Assembly (NCBI RefSeq): GCF_002160765.1
Contig: NZ_NFLF01000008.1
Span: forward strand, 1-64,000
Direction: 5' to 3'
Length of the DNA stretch: 64,000 nt
From: Lachnoclostridium sp. An138
GTDB taxonomy: Bacteria > Bacillota > Clostridia > Lachnospirales > Lachnospiraceae
Every line of letters starts with the position of its first letter. The first letter of the stretch is position 1. Position numbers and translations under genes: made by a program. The notes under the pieces are model-generated. The model was not told the DNA's origin. It saw nothing but the letters and a program-made list of their open reading frames with translations, and searched no databases. Positions 17,233 to 25,564 of the stretch are shown piece after piece.

Positions 17233-18210
17233 GTGATCGTCAGCGCCAGCAGAAGAACGGATATTCCGGCTTTCTACTCAGAATGGCTGGAAAACAGATT
17301 GAAGGAAGGCTATGTGCTGACACGCAATCCGAGAAACCCGCGTCAGATCAGCCAGATTAGTCTTGCGCCGGAAGAGGTGGACGGCATCGTGCTCTGGACC
17401 AAAAATCCGGCGCCCATGCTGGACAGGCTTTCTGCCCTCAAAGACTATCCTTATTATTTCCAGTTTACTTTGACGCCCTACGGGAAGGATGTGGAGCCGG
17501 GACTTCCTGATAAGGAGCAGGTTATGATTCCGGTATTTCAGGAGCTGTCCCGCCGGGCCGGGAAGGAACGCGTCGTCTGGCGTTACGACCCTGTCTTCTT
17601 CGGCCGGGTACACACACCGGAATGGCATCTGCAGCGGTTTCATGAGATGGCTGCCCGGCTGTCCGGGTACACGGAAGAATGTGTGATCAGCTTCCTGGAT
17701 TATTACCGGAATACGGAGAGGCAGATGCGGGGGCTGGAACTTATGGACCTGTCTTTCGAGGAAAAGACGGTATTCCTGAGAAAGCTGTCGCAGGCCGCGG
17801 CCGGATACGGCCTGTGTCTGAAAACCTGCGCCGAGGCCCCGGCTTTTGGCGCGCTGGGAATTCTTCCGTCCAGCTGTGTGGACGCCGCGCGGCTGGATCG
17901 CATCAGATGCGGTATGGACGAAGACAGAAATCTGTCTGACAGCGGTTCGCAGCCTGCCGGCGGCAGCCTGAAACGGCCTGGCCGCCGCCCGGTCCCGGCT
18001 GGCCGGGACCGGAATCAGCGGCCTCTCTGCGGCTGCGCCGCCAGCGTGGATATTGGCGTGTACAATACCTGCGGCCATGGCTGCAGATACTGTTACGCCA
18101 ACTATAACCCTGGCGTGATCAGCAGGTATCGGGAGAAGTATTCCCCGGAAGAGCCCCTTCTGTGCGGAAGGTTGGAAGACGGAGACAGGGTCCGGGAGAG
18201 AAGAGGATGA
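17233..18210 (+). CDS. DUF1848 family protein, radical-SAM-like cysteine cluster
   Basis: This 325-aa protein matches DUF1848: it starts with IVSASRRTDIPAFYSEW and has DGIVLWTKNPAPML and ERVVWRYDPVFF. A C-terminal cysteine set, CGCAASVDIG then CGHGCRYCYANY, could bind an iron-sulfur cluster. The GTG start is supported by AAGGAGGGAG upstream. Function is unknown; the C-x3-C-x2-C-like spacing and family placement suggest relation to spore photoproduct lyase/radical-SAM folds, which is inference. An arginine/proline-rich linker around residues 240-265 (RPGRRPVPAGRDRNQRP) seems to be an expanded insertion. Confidence 0.85.
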   Translation: MIVSASRRTDIPAFYSEWLENRLKEGYVLTRNPRNPRQISQISLAPEEVDGIVLWTKNPAPMLDRLSALKDYPYYFQFTLTPYGKDVEPGLPDKEQVMIPVFQELSRRAGKERVVWRYDPVFFGRVHTPEWHLQRFHEMAARLSGYTEECVISFLDYYRNTERQMRGLELMDLSFEEKTVFLRKLSQAAAGYGLCLKTCAEAPAFGALGILPSSCVDAARLDRIRCGMDEDRNLSDSGSQPAGGSLKRPGRRPVPAGRDRNQRPLCGCAASVDIGVYNTCGHGCRYCYANYNPGVISRYREKYSPEEPLLCGRLEDGDRVRERRG

Positions 18211-18332
18211 TGTGTGGTATACTAATAGTGGACAGAGAAAATTGTTTATGCGTGCGCGAGCGTAATATTTGGTAAAGGGAGTGTAAGCAGAACATCCTCT
18301 TTTTAAATTGCCTGTCCGGGAGGTTTGAAGAT

Positions 18333-18536
18333 ATGGAGAAGATTGCAGATGGAAAGCTGAGAGAAATTTTGCAGGAAATGGGAGAACTTCTTAAACATGT
18401 ATACGGTAATCGGATGAAGTAAGTAAAGGTATTCTCCATTATTGATGTAAAATATCAGGAGTATCAGGAGTGGAAAACAGTTTCCCCATTCTATAAGAAC
18501 GTGGATCGGGAAGGAGCCGTGGTTTATGCAGCATGA
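18333..18536 (+). pseudogene. MNT-type nucleotidyltransferase remnant
   Basis: Fragments resemble the N- and C-terminal ends of a minimal nucleotidyltransferase, the antitoxin partner of HEPN proteins. MEKIADGKLREILQEMGELL starts after GGGAGG. After a stop at residue 30 a second piece in the same region reads FSIIDVKYQEYQEWKTVSPF then YKNVDREGAVVYAA. The catalytic G-S-x-D-x-D core is missing, apparently deleted between the two. Its end overlaps the HEPN start as in intact MNT/HEPN operons. Confidence 0.65.
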
Positions 18537-18989
18537 GATAGAAATCTTGTGCAGATACCGGCTGGAACGGGCACAAGAGGATTTGCAGGCACCCGTATCG
18601 ATCACAGTTCCGGTTTGTCCAAAGCGTCTATGAATCTAATCGATCTTATAATGCTTATGCGATTTTCCATAGCATCCGGGCAGTAAATATACTTGATGGA
18701 TTTGATGCTTCCAAGCATAGTTCTGTGATCGCACATTTTAATCGGCCTTATGTGCATACAGGTGAATTTGATCGAGAAATATATGGATTATTGATGGAGC
18801 CTATCGCATTAGAGAAAAATGCGATTATAGTGATTTCTTTTTGGCTTCAAAAGAAGAATCAGCTGTTCAATTGGAGCATGCAGAGGCCTTTGTGAAAACC
18901 GTGGAGGCATATATTCTCAGAAAAGAGGAAGAAAAAAGAAGACAGAAACCGAAGGAGAGACTTCGGCAGAATAGAAAGCAGTCTCTAAA
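18526..18989 (+). pseudogene. HEPN-domain toxin remnant, copy H1
   Basis: The start reads MQHEIEILCRYRLERAQEDLQ, as in HEPN proteins paired with MNT nucleotidyltransferases. The frame then breaks, and later pieces in shifted frames read NRSYNAYA, HSIRAVNILDGFDASKHSS, DYSDFFLASKEESAVQLEHA and FVKTVEAYILRKEEEK. The R-x(n)-H RNase motif may be present as RSYNAYAIFH after frame correction. It is inactive because of several frameshifts or small deletions. A second copy of its 3' part lies at 19608. Confidence 0.7.
18734..18982 (+). repeat. HEPN 3' repeat, copy H1
   Basis: This segment is repeated at 19608-19857 with scattered substitutions and small indels. It begins at CATTTTAATC and ends at AAAGCAGT (AAAGAAGT in the other copy). 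It is followed directly by the U1 block. Confidence 0.8.
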
Positions 18990-19503
18990 TAGCGGCAAAG
19001 AAGAACGGATGTTCTAAAATGCGGCTATACTTTTTTGACTATCCATGCTATAATTTGCCTGACTGGAAGAAAAGCAAGCGCGGCCGGAGGGAGCATTTGC
19101 TTTTCTCTGGTCATTCTGAGCGTGCCAGAATGAACAACGTGAATTCTGGCATGTTTAGTGACCTTTAGAAATGCCAATTCCACTTTTGTTTATCTGGTGT
19201 TACGCAGTTTTGAAAAACACGTTTTGGTGACCTGAATTCGTAAAATCGAAATAGTTCGTGTATATGCCAGGCCCAAATACTTAAATTTTACGAATTTCTG
19301 CCTAATACACAAACTTTTTATTACGGTCACCTGGGAGGAAAAATAGAAAATGGGAAATCAAGGACATTCGCAATGGCCAATATCATCCAGCAGTTGAACA
19401 AGCCGACGCTGGTCATTGCACACAATAAAACCCTCGCGGCGCAGCTCTACGGTGAGTTTAAGGAGTTCTTCCCCGAGAACGCGGTGGAGTATTTTGTGTC
19501 CTA
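18990..19503 (+). repeat. diverged copy of uvrB upstream region and 5' end (U1)
   Basis: This 514-bp block matches 26698-27417 from TAGCGGCA through the uvrB leader, start codon and codons up to about residue 114. It lacks a 22-bp hairpin segment and about 185 bp of coding sequence that includes the UvrB Walker A motif. Its fused frame hits a stop after 15 codons. In the roughly 130-bp coding part I count about eight differences from resident uvrB, nearly all at synonymous third positions. Confidence 0.85.
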
Positions 19504-19607
19504 GTAGGGAGAGGACCCTTTAGGTATGCTATTTAGTGGTATTTCGTGTTTTTTATACCAGATATTGTGGACTAGGTGGACTGTATGGACCTGATAAAAC
19601 ATCGTTC
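19504..19607. other. unassigned joint between U1 and H2
   Basis: About 100 bp matches neither flanking repeat. It contains GTAGGGAGAGGACCC and AT-rich sequence without a convincing ORF. I see no recognisable element in it. Confidence 0.5.
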
Positions 19608-19857
19608 ATTTTAATCAGTATTATGTACATACAGGTAAATTTGACCGAGGAATATATAAGATTATTGATGGAGCCTACCGCATTAGAGAAAAATGCGACT
19701 ATAGTGATTTCTTTTTGGCCTCGAAAGAAGAATCATCTGTTTAACTGGAGCATGCAGAGACCTTTGTGAAGACCGTGGAGGCATATATTCTCAGAAAAGA
19801 GAAAGAAAAAAAGAAGGCAGAAACGGGAGAAGAGACTCCTGCAGAATAGAAAGAAGT
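19608..19857 (+). pseudogene. HEPN 3' remnant, copy H2
   Basis: This is the second copy of the HEPN 3' region. In pieces it reads HFNQYYVHTGKFDRGIYKII, DGAYRIREKCDYSDFFLASK, EESSV, then a stop, then LEHAETFVKTVEAYILRKEK. It is closer to an intact HEPN than H1 in the middle, where H1 has a deletion, but carries its own stop. It ends at AAAGAAGT, where the relaxase fragment begins. Confidence 0.7.
19850..19857 (+). repeat. left 8-bp repeat flanking the 6.8-kb insert
   Basis: AAAGAAGT occurs here in TAGAAAGAAGTAG and again at 26689-26696 in TAGAAAAAGAAGTGTAG next to the integrase. The unoccupied equivalent in H1-U1 is TAGAAAGCAGT. It is a candidate attachment core or target duplication. Confidence 0.45.
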
Positions 19858-19866
19858 AGGGAAGCC

Positions 19867-20274
19867 TTGGACAATAAGGTTAAAAGTCTTGAAGAATGGC
19901 TGGTAGAAATTGCGTGTTTAAAAAGGCATATTGTCAATTATGCCAAAACGCGGGAAATATATGTCGAATATAGGAAGTCCAGATATATCTCCCAATTTTT
20001 TGAACTGCATAAGGAAGCTATCACTCTGCATAAAGCGGCGAAGGCTGCTTTTGATGAGCTGAATGTAAAGAAATTGCCAAAGACGAAAGAGTTGTCGAAG
20101 GAATATGCAGAGGTCTTGGCAGATAAGAAAGCTGTTTACGTTCAATATCGGAAAGCACGTTCAGAGATGAAGGAAATTTTGAAAGCAAAGAAGAATGTAG
20201 AGCAATTTTTGAGTCTTGACAATGAGGAAAAGGAGAGAGAGCAAAAGCAGAAAAAGAAAGAGCCGCAAAGATAA
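19867..20274 (+). pseudogene. C-terminal fragment of a conjugative relaxase
   Basis: These 135 residues, nearly all charged helix, resemble the C-terminal tail of relaxases from Tn1549-like and other clostridial mobilizable elements. Typical phrases are LKRHIVNYAKTREIYVEYRK, EAITLHKAAKAAFDELNVKK and KELSKEYAEVLADKKAVYVQ, ending in a lysine/glutamate-rich tail. The N-terminal nuclease domain with its catalytic tyrosine and HUH motif is absent. The TTG at 19867 is nominal because homology starts abruptly after the H2 repeat. It marks the surrounding island as former mobilizable DNA. Confidence 0.72.
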
Positions 20275-20328
20275 AGAAAGTGCTTTGCCAGTTTTTTAAG
20301 CAGTAATACAATAATTTTGTAAAGCAGG

Positions 20329-20360
20329 ATTTAGATAGTAGACTTGGGAATTTAGATAGT
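20329..20360 (+). promoter_or_regulatory. direct repeat upstream of LytTR regulator
   Basis: ATTTAGATAGT occurs twice (20329-20339 and 20350-20360) at a 21-bp spacing, two helical turns apart and 50 bp before the regulator start. LytTR-type regulators bind pairs of direct repeats with about this spacing, so this may be an autoregulatory site. Confidence 0.45.
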
Positions 20361-20409
20361 TAAATCGTATTACTATTTGAAGGAGATTTTTGAGGAGATG
20401 GGAAAAGTG

Positions 20410-20919
20410 ATGTGGCAGATAGCTTTGCTGGAAGATGAGCAGGAGTGCATCAATCTTATTTGTCATATTACAGAGAAATTCATGAAGGAGCATCATCTAT
20501 TATATGATATATATATTTATACTTCTGTAGATGAACTGCTGAGAGATTTTCAAAAGGGAAAAGAAGAAGATGTTTATTTGCTTGATATAGAATTACCAGA
20601 CGGAAATGGTCTGGAAGCAGCAAAATATATTCGAGAAAGAGGAGAAACACCTTTGCTTGTTTACATAACTAATTACGTTCAGTATGCGATAGCGGCTTTT
20701 GAAGTGAATACATTTCGATATATTCCCAAGACTGTACTTAGCCAGAAACTGCCTGAAGCATATCAGGCTATGCAGAAAATATTCGAAAAAAGGAAAAACC
20801 AGGATAGACAATATCTGATAGGTTGTTCAAATGATAAAACTGTAAAAATCAGATGTAGGGATATTGTGTACCTCAAAAAAGAAGGCAACTATGTAAAGCG
20901 GGAAATGGCCGTTGTGTAA
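20410..20919 (+). pseudogene. LytTR-family response regulator, truncated
   Basis: The receiver domain spans residues 1-120: the phosphoacceptor Asp is in DVYLLDIELPDGNG, the Thr/Ser position is in VYITNY and the Lys is in RYIPKT. The LytTR DNA-binding domain begins (RQYLIGCSNDKTVKIRCRDI) but is cut off near VYLKKEGNYV by a stop; the family normally has about 235-245 aa. In the following bases a remnant ending SIYLYSTRVL suggests decay by point mutation and deletion. No kinase partner is present. The ATG at 20410 (MWQIALLEDEQE) is the natural family start. Function is probably lost for DNA binding. Confidence 0.75.
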
Positions 20920-21009
20920 GAAACGGCTATCAAACTTGATGTATATGGTAAAATACCAAAATCAATCTATCTGTATTCTACCAGAGTCCTATAATGCTTT
21001 CAACCAGAA

Positions 21010-21410
21010 ATGGAGGTAATTTTGAAAAACAGAAAAGCAGAGCCGGGACTCCGACTGATCAATATGGAGGATGTGGTGGTGGAGCAGGTGGAATGACTAC
21101 TCTATCCATTCATTCCCTATGGGAAAGTTACTATTATACAGGGAGATCCGGGAGAGGGAAAAACAACAATGGTGTTACAGATTATAGCAAAGCTGACAAA
21201 AGGTGAGCCTGTGTTGCCGGAAAAAGATGGTGAGGAAAAACCAACAGAACAGATAGGCGAGCTAGTCAATGTGTTCTACCAGACCGCAGAAGACGGGCTG
21301 GGGACACCATAAAGCCTCGTTTGCTGTCGGCTGGCGCTGACTGTTCCAAAGTGCTTGTCATTGACGATAGTGCTCAGCCTTTGACCATGTTAGATGAACG
21401 TTTGGAGCAG
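21010..21410 (+). pseudogene. RepA/KaiC-like AAA ATPase fragment of mobile element
   Basis: Frames pieced together read MEVILKNRKAEPGLRLINME, a stop where Trp is expected after QVE, then PFIPYGKVTIIQGDPGEGKT with a Walker A. QIAELVN-VFYQTAEDGLG, KPRLLSAGADCSKVLVIDDS and TMLDERLEQSI follow in another frame. This matches the N-terminal half of AAA-family ATPases next to primase/replication genes in clostridial integrative elements. At least one nonsense change and one frameshift disrupt it, and the end is lost at the TetR gene. Confidence 0.7.
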
Positions 21411-22037
21411 TCAATCCGGCAGAGGGCTTTTGGAACCTGACAGAGGTGTCTGTGAGGGCGTGTTATCAGGATACATATGACGGAGGGCGTTCATGATCAG
21501 CCGGAAGGTGAGCTGGGCCATATATTGAGGCGTTTCATCGGTATCGGAGGTCAGCCAGGTTTTCACCAGACCGATGCAGCCGGAAAGACAGAAAGAATAG
21601 GAATATTTCAGGTCTTCAATAGTGTCCGGAAAAGTCCGGCGCAGTACGTTAAGACTGTGGGTGGAAATCAGATTTTCAATGCGATGGATAAACGCGATAT
21701 CCCCGTTTGGCCCCAGCAAGGCGCTGCAGATATCTTTGTTTTCTGCCAGGATCTGAAAAATATCCTCAATAAAAGGAAAGCTGGATTCGTTAAAGGGACT
21801 AACCGGATGATTCTGAATGGTCTGGCGGATCTCTTCCAGCAGTTCTTCTTCAATGGTGGAAAGCATATTGAAAATATCCGTATAATGGAGATAGAAAGTA
21901 GAACGGTTGATATCCACTTCCTCTACCAGTTCTTTTACAGTAATTTCTTTAATACTTTTTTCCTGCATAAGTTTTGCAAGCCCGGCTCGAAGCTGGGATT
22001 TTGTTTTGCGGATTCTCCGGTCAGTTTTTTCTTTCAT
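21411..22037 (-). CDS. TetR/AcrR-family regulator
   Basis: This 208-aa protein has an N-terminal TetR helix-turn-helix (residues 5-60: RKTKSQLRAGLAKLMQEKS, ITVKELVEEVDINRSTFYLHY) and a C-terminal domain of the TetR_C_8/DhaS type. It is divergent from the large YhgE/Pip gene. The shared intergenic region has a TAGACA/TGTCTA palindrome near its start, so it most likely represses both. The inducer is unknown. Its 3' end abuts the ATPase fragment, marking the edge of an intact cargo pair inside the decayed island. Confidence 0.9.
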   Translation of the reverse strand: MKEKTDRRIRKTKSQLRAGLAKLMQEKSIKEITVKELVEEVDINRSTFYLHYTDIFNMLSTIEEELLEEIRQTIQNHPVSPFNESSFPFIEDIFQILAENKDICSALLGPNGDIAFIHRIENLISTHSLNVLRRTFPDTIEDLKYSYSFCLSGCIGLVKTWLTSDTDETPQYMAQLTFRLIMNALRHMYPDNTPSQTPLSGSKSPLPD

Positions 22038-22087
22038 AGATTTCTCCTTTCGAAAATATAAAAAAATTATAAACCATAGACACTAGA

Positions 22088-22110
22088 TAGACATTTTGTC
22101 TATTAATAGA
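22088..22110. promoter_or_regulatory. candidate TetR operator
   Basis: TAGACA-TTT-TGTCTA (22088-22102) is a perfect 6-bp palindrome, with a further ATAGAC half-site at 22105-22110. It lies 51-73 bp upstream of the TetR start and upstream of the YhgE promoter. Confidence 0.55.
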
Positions 22111-22132
22111 CGCAACGAAGGATTATTGTCGG

Positions 22133-22161
22133 TTGTAAGGTATTTATAACCTTAGTATAAT
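22133..22161 (+). promoter_or_regulatory. promoter of the YhgE/Pip gene
   Basis: TTGTAA (22133-22138) and TATAAT (22156-22161) have a 17-bp spacer. The spacer contains a palindromic AAGGTA...TAACCTT, a second possible operator. Confidence 0.65.
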
Positions 22162-22235
22162 GCGGTATGTGTAAATAATCAACATAATATCTATTAAACT
22201 ACAACTAGTTGCGCAGACAGAAAGGAGACAGGAGA

Positions 22236-25200
22236 ATGCTGAAACTAGAGTGGAAAAAGCTGCTGAGTAATAAACTCATGTTGGTAGTTATTGTTGCGAT
22301 TATTGCAATTCCTACCATTTATACCACCCTTTTTCTGGGATCCATGTGGGACCCTTACGGCAATATGGACAAATTGCCCGTGGCTGTGGTGAATGAGGAT
22401 AAACCGGTAGAATATGAGGGAGAAACATTAAACATAGGAAAAGAAATGGTGGAGAATCTGAAAGAGGACGGTTCTCTGAATTTTTCTTTTACAGATAAGG
22501 AAAGGGCCCGGCAGGGGCTGAAAGACGGAAGTTATTATATGGTCATTACCATACCGGAGGATTTTTCAGCCAATGCAGCCACCCTTACCCGGGAAAAACC
22601 TGAAAAAATGGAACTTTCTTATGAAACAAACCCGGGTACCAATTACATTGCTTCTAAGATGAGCGAGACAGCTATGGAGAAAATCCAGAGTTCTGTCCGG
22701 GAAGAAGTTACCCGCACCTATGCAGAAGCGGTTTTTGAACAGATCGGTAAGGCCGGGGACGGAATGGAGGAAGCGGCAGATGGTTCCGGGAAGCTCCAGG
22801 AGGGAATCCGGGAACTTGCCTCAGGAAATGAACAGATCGAAGAGAATTTACAGGTTCTGGCAGATAGTGCTCTGGTATTCAGAGATGGCAGTCAGACCCT
22901 GGAAGAGGGACTAAAGACTTATACAGATGGAGTAACAGCCGCAGACAAGGGAGCACGTGAACTTCAGGATGGGGCCAGTGAACTGAACAAGGGGACGAAA
23001 ACCCTGGACAGCGGGGCAAAAGAACTTGCCGGCGGAAGTGAAAGCCTGGATGCAGGAGCCCAGTCCCTGGAAGAGGGCATGGGACAGTTAGAAGGAAAGA
23101 TCCCGGGACTTTCTCAGGGAGTCCGGGCATTATCCCAGGGGTCTTCCCAGCTTGCCGCAGGTGTCAAGACAGCGGGAGAGGGAAGCAAAAGTCTGAAGGC
23201 AGGAGCTGAACAGACAGACAGGGGTCTTGCATCTTTACAGGAAGGATTGGATCAGCTGAACAGTGCAGCATCCCAGCTTCCCGGGCAGACACAGAAACTT
23301 CAGGAAGGTACAAATGGGGTTTATGAAGGGGCAGCCCAGCTTTCCCAGGGAATGAAGCTTCTGGAAGAACAGGCAGTCCCCGGCATTTCTGCCAGTATTG
23401 ATCAGGTAAACGGACAGCTGCAGGATGGAGGAAAACAGGTTTTTGACTCTGTGAAAGAGGGCGCGGACCAGTTAAAGTCCAGTACCGATCAGCTCCTTGC
23501 GGGGATTCAGGGAACGGAGAGCATGTCCCAGGAAACAGGAAGTGGGGACCAGCTGGGCGATACTTTAGAGGGGAATGCCCAGGAAGCCGGAAACCAGGCA
23601 GAGGCAGCCCAGGCTGCGGCAGAAAATCTGGGAGGTGTGGAAAGTACAGACGCCTCTTATTTAAGTGATTCCTTGCAGCAGGCAATTGATTCAGGAGATA
23701 TAGATGCAGTGGCATCCGTTGCCTGGGAGGCAGTGGCAGCTGCACAGCAAAACGCCGATGCAGCCAATGAGGCGGGAAGCCGTCTCCAGGAAGCTTCTCA
23801 GGCTCTTGGGAACAGCAGTGCCGCCCTGTCTCAGGCTCAGCAGACCATGGCAGAGGCAGCCCGGCAGGCCCGGGATATGACCGGGGCCGGTTTGGCAGGG
23901 GAAAATTCTACAGACCTGAGCAGTGTGGTAAAGGGTCTTCAGGCATTATCAGAAGGTCTGGGACAGTTGTCTGCTCAGACAGAAACAGCCGGAGAACAGT
24001 ATCTGGCAGGAGTGGACAGCGGCATGGAGCAGCTGAAGAGCGGAATCGGCACACAGGTTGGAGACAGCCTGTCTCAGCTGAGGGAAGGTGCTGACCGTCT
24101 TACCCAGGAAAGTGGAGAAGTGAACCGGGGAGTAGAACAGCTGACTGAGGCGGCACCTGCACTTGCCGGCGGAATCCAGAGTGCAAAGGATGGAGCCGGA
24201 GCACTGAAGACACAGGGAACGGAAGCACTGGTACAGGGAGCCGGGCAGCTGGATGAGGGATTTGGCCGTCTGGTACAGGGAAGTTCTGATCTGGATAAAG
24301 GAGTACAGGAAATGCAGGGACAGCTTCCGGCTCTTTCCCAGGGAGTGGAACAGCTGTCCCAGGGAGCAAAGGATCTGAAACAGGGAACCGGAAGTCTGAA
24401 GACAGGAGCCCAGACCCTTTCTCAGGGAGCAGGAACTCTTTCGGCGGGTATGGATACCTTGGTAGCCGGAACCAGCAAGTTGTCCCAGGGAACCGGCCAG
24501 CTTACTGCAAACAATCAGGCTCTTCTTGGAGGAGCGGTACAGCTGGAGGACGGAGCCTCCCAGATCAGCAGCGGAGCTTCCCAGCTTCATGACGGAAGTA
24601 AAACTCTTGGATCCGGGATTGAACAGCTGGCGGAAGGAACTAGGACTTTAAAAGACAGTCTGGCAGATGGGGCAAAACAGATCCGGGATACGAATAAAGG
24701 AGAAGATACGGCGGATATGTTTGCAGCTCCTGTGGAAACAAAAGAAACACAGATCACCAGGGTAGAAAATAACGGCCATGCCATGGCCCCCTATATGATG
24801 TCTGTGGCACTTTGGGTAGGCTGTATTGCCTTTAGTCTTATGTATCCGCTGACGAAGTACAGCGGAAAGCTGAAATCCGGTCTGGCCTGGTGGGGAAGCA
24901 AGGCATCGGTACTGTATCTGATTGCCCTGCTCCAGGCAGCGGTGATGATCTTTATGCTTCATCTGTGTGACGGTTTTGAGCCGGTGGAAATGGGGAAAAC
25001 CCTGGCGGTGGCCTGTCTGGCTTCGGTGGCTTTTATGTCTGTGATGTATTTCTTTACCAATACTTTTGGCAAAGTGGGAAGTTTCCTGATGCTGGTATTT
25101 ATGGTGATCCAGCTGGCAGGTTCTGTGGGAACCTACCCCCTGGAACTGTCCGGAAGCTTTGTCCCTTATCTTCATGACTGGGTACCGTTCACTTATACGG

Positions 25201-25382
25201 TGGAAGCCTTCCGAAGTACCATATCAGGAGGAGAAAGTATTCAGGAAGCCGTAATATTCCTGACCGTTTTGTGGATCGTCTTTACCCTGCTGACCATTCT
25301 GGAGTTCCAGATCCGGACCCTTAAGATGAAAAGAGGAAAAAGGACTCTGGATAACTGGTTAGAGGAAAAGGGACTGGCATAA
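22236..25382 (+). CDS. YhgE/Pip-family membrane protein with long repeat region
   Basis: This 1048-aa protein has one N-terminal transmembrane helix (MLVVIVAIIAIPTIYTTLFL, residues ~15-35) and the YhgE start domain with DKLPVAVVNEDKPVEYEG. Residues ~170-840 form an extracytoplasmic coiled region of degenerate repeats such as GAKELAGGSESLDAG and LSQGTGQL. The C-terminus has about five to six membrane helices of ABC-2 type. Relatives include phage-infection protein Pip and type VII/ESX-linked EsaA. The function is probably envelope transport or phage/bacteriocin receptor. The ATG at 22236 follows AAAGGAGACAGGAGA. It is intact within a decayed island and likely controlled by the divergent TetR. 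Confidence 0.88.
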   Translation: MLKLEWKKLLSNKLMLVVIVAIIAIPTIYTTLFLGSMWDPYGNMDKLPVAVVNEDKPVEYEGETLNIGKEMVENLKEDGSLNFSFTDKERARQGLKDGSYYMVITIPEDFSANAATLTREKPEKMELSYETNPGTNYIASKMSETAMEKIQSSVREEVTRTYAEAVFEQIGKAGDGMEEAADGSGKLQEGIRELASGNEQIEENLQVLADSALVFRDGSQTLEEGLKTYTDGVTAADKGARELQDGASELNKGTKTLDSGAKELAGGSESLDAGAQSLEEGMGQLEGKIPGLSQGVRALSQGSSQLAAGVKTAGEGSKSLKAGAEQTDRGLASLQEGLDQLNSAASQLPGQTQKLQEGTNGVYEGAAQLSQGMKLLEEQAVPGISASIDQVNGQLQDGGKQVFDSVKEGADQLKSSTDQLLAGIQGTESMSQETGSGDQLGDTLEGNAQEAGNQAEAAQAAAENLGGVESTDASYLSDSLQQAIDSGDIDAVASVAWEAVAAAQQNADAANEAGSRLQEASQALGNSSAALSQAQQTMAEAARQARDMTGAGLAGENSTDLSSVVKGLQALSEGLGQLSAQTETAGEQYLAGVDSGMEQLKSGIGTQVGDSLSQLREGADRLTQESGEVNRGVEQLTEAAPALAGGIQSAKDGAGALKTQGTEALVQGAGQLDEGFGRLVQGSSDLDKGVQEMQGQLPALSQGVEQLSQGAKDLKQGTGSLKTGAQTLSQGAGTLSAGMDTLVAGTSKLSQGTGQLTANNQALLGGAVQLEDGASQISSGASQLHDGSKTLGSGIEQLAEGTRTLKDSLADGAKQIRDTNKGEDTADMFAAPVETKETQITRVENNGHAMAPYMMSVALWVGCIAFSLMYPLTKYSGKLKSGLAWWGSKASVLYLIALLQAAVMIFMLHLCDGFEPVEMGKTLAVACLASVAFMSVMYFFTNTFGKVGSFLMLVFMVIQLAGSVGTYPLELSGSFVPYLHDWVPFTYTVEAFRSTISGGESIQEAVIFLTVLWIVFTLLTILEFQIRTLKMKRGKRTLDNWLEEKGLA

Positions 25383-25397
25383 GAGAAAAAAGAAGGG

Positions 25398-25445
25398 AAA
25401 GGACTTTGTATTGCCTTTGAAAAGACAGTGCAGGGTCCTTTTTTT
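25398..25445 (+). terminator. intrinsic terminator after YhgE/Pip
   Basis: AAAGGAC (25398-25404) and GTCCTTT (25435-25441) close a long loop with extra pairing and are followed by a T-run. It lies just after the stop codon. Confidence 0.6.
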
Positions 25446-25564
25446 CGGCCATCCATACACTATAATTTATATGAGGTATGATATGGACAGACAGCGGGAA
25501 CGGAAGCATCCGGGATTTTTCTGCAGACACCCTCCCCGGACAGTAAAAGGATAAGAAGGTATCA

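Noticed and set aside
17166-17360. Small ORF at the DUF1848 start
   Set aside because: It overlaps the well-supported DUF1848 start in another frame.
20994-21206. 70-codon plus-strand ORF
   Set aside because: The meaningful protein similarity (AAA ATPase) lies in other frames of the same bases, so this frame is spurious.
22088-22161. CRISPR-like repeats near TetR
   Set aside because: Only short palindromic half-sites with promoter boxes; no regular spacers. No CRISPR array is seen anywhere in the window.
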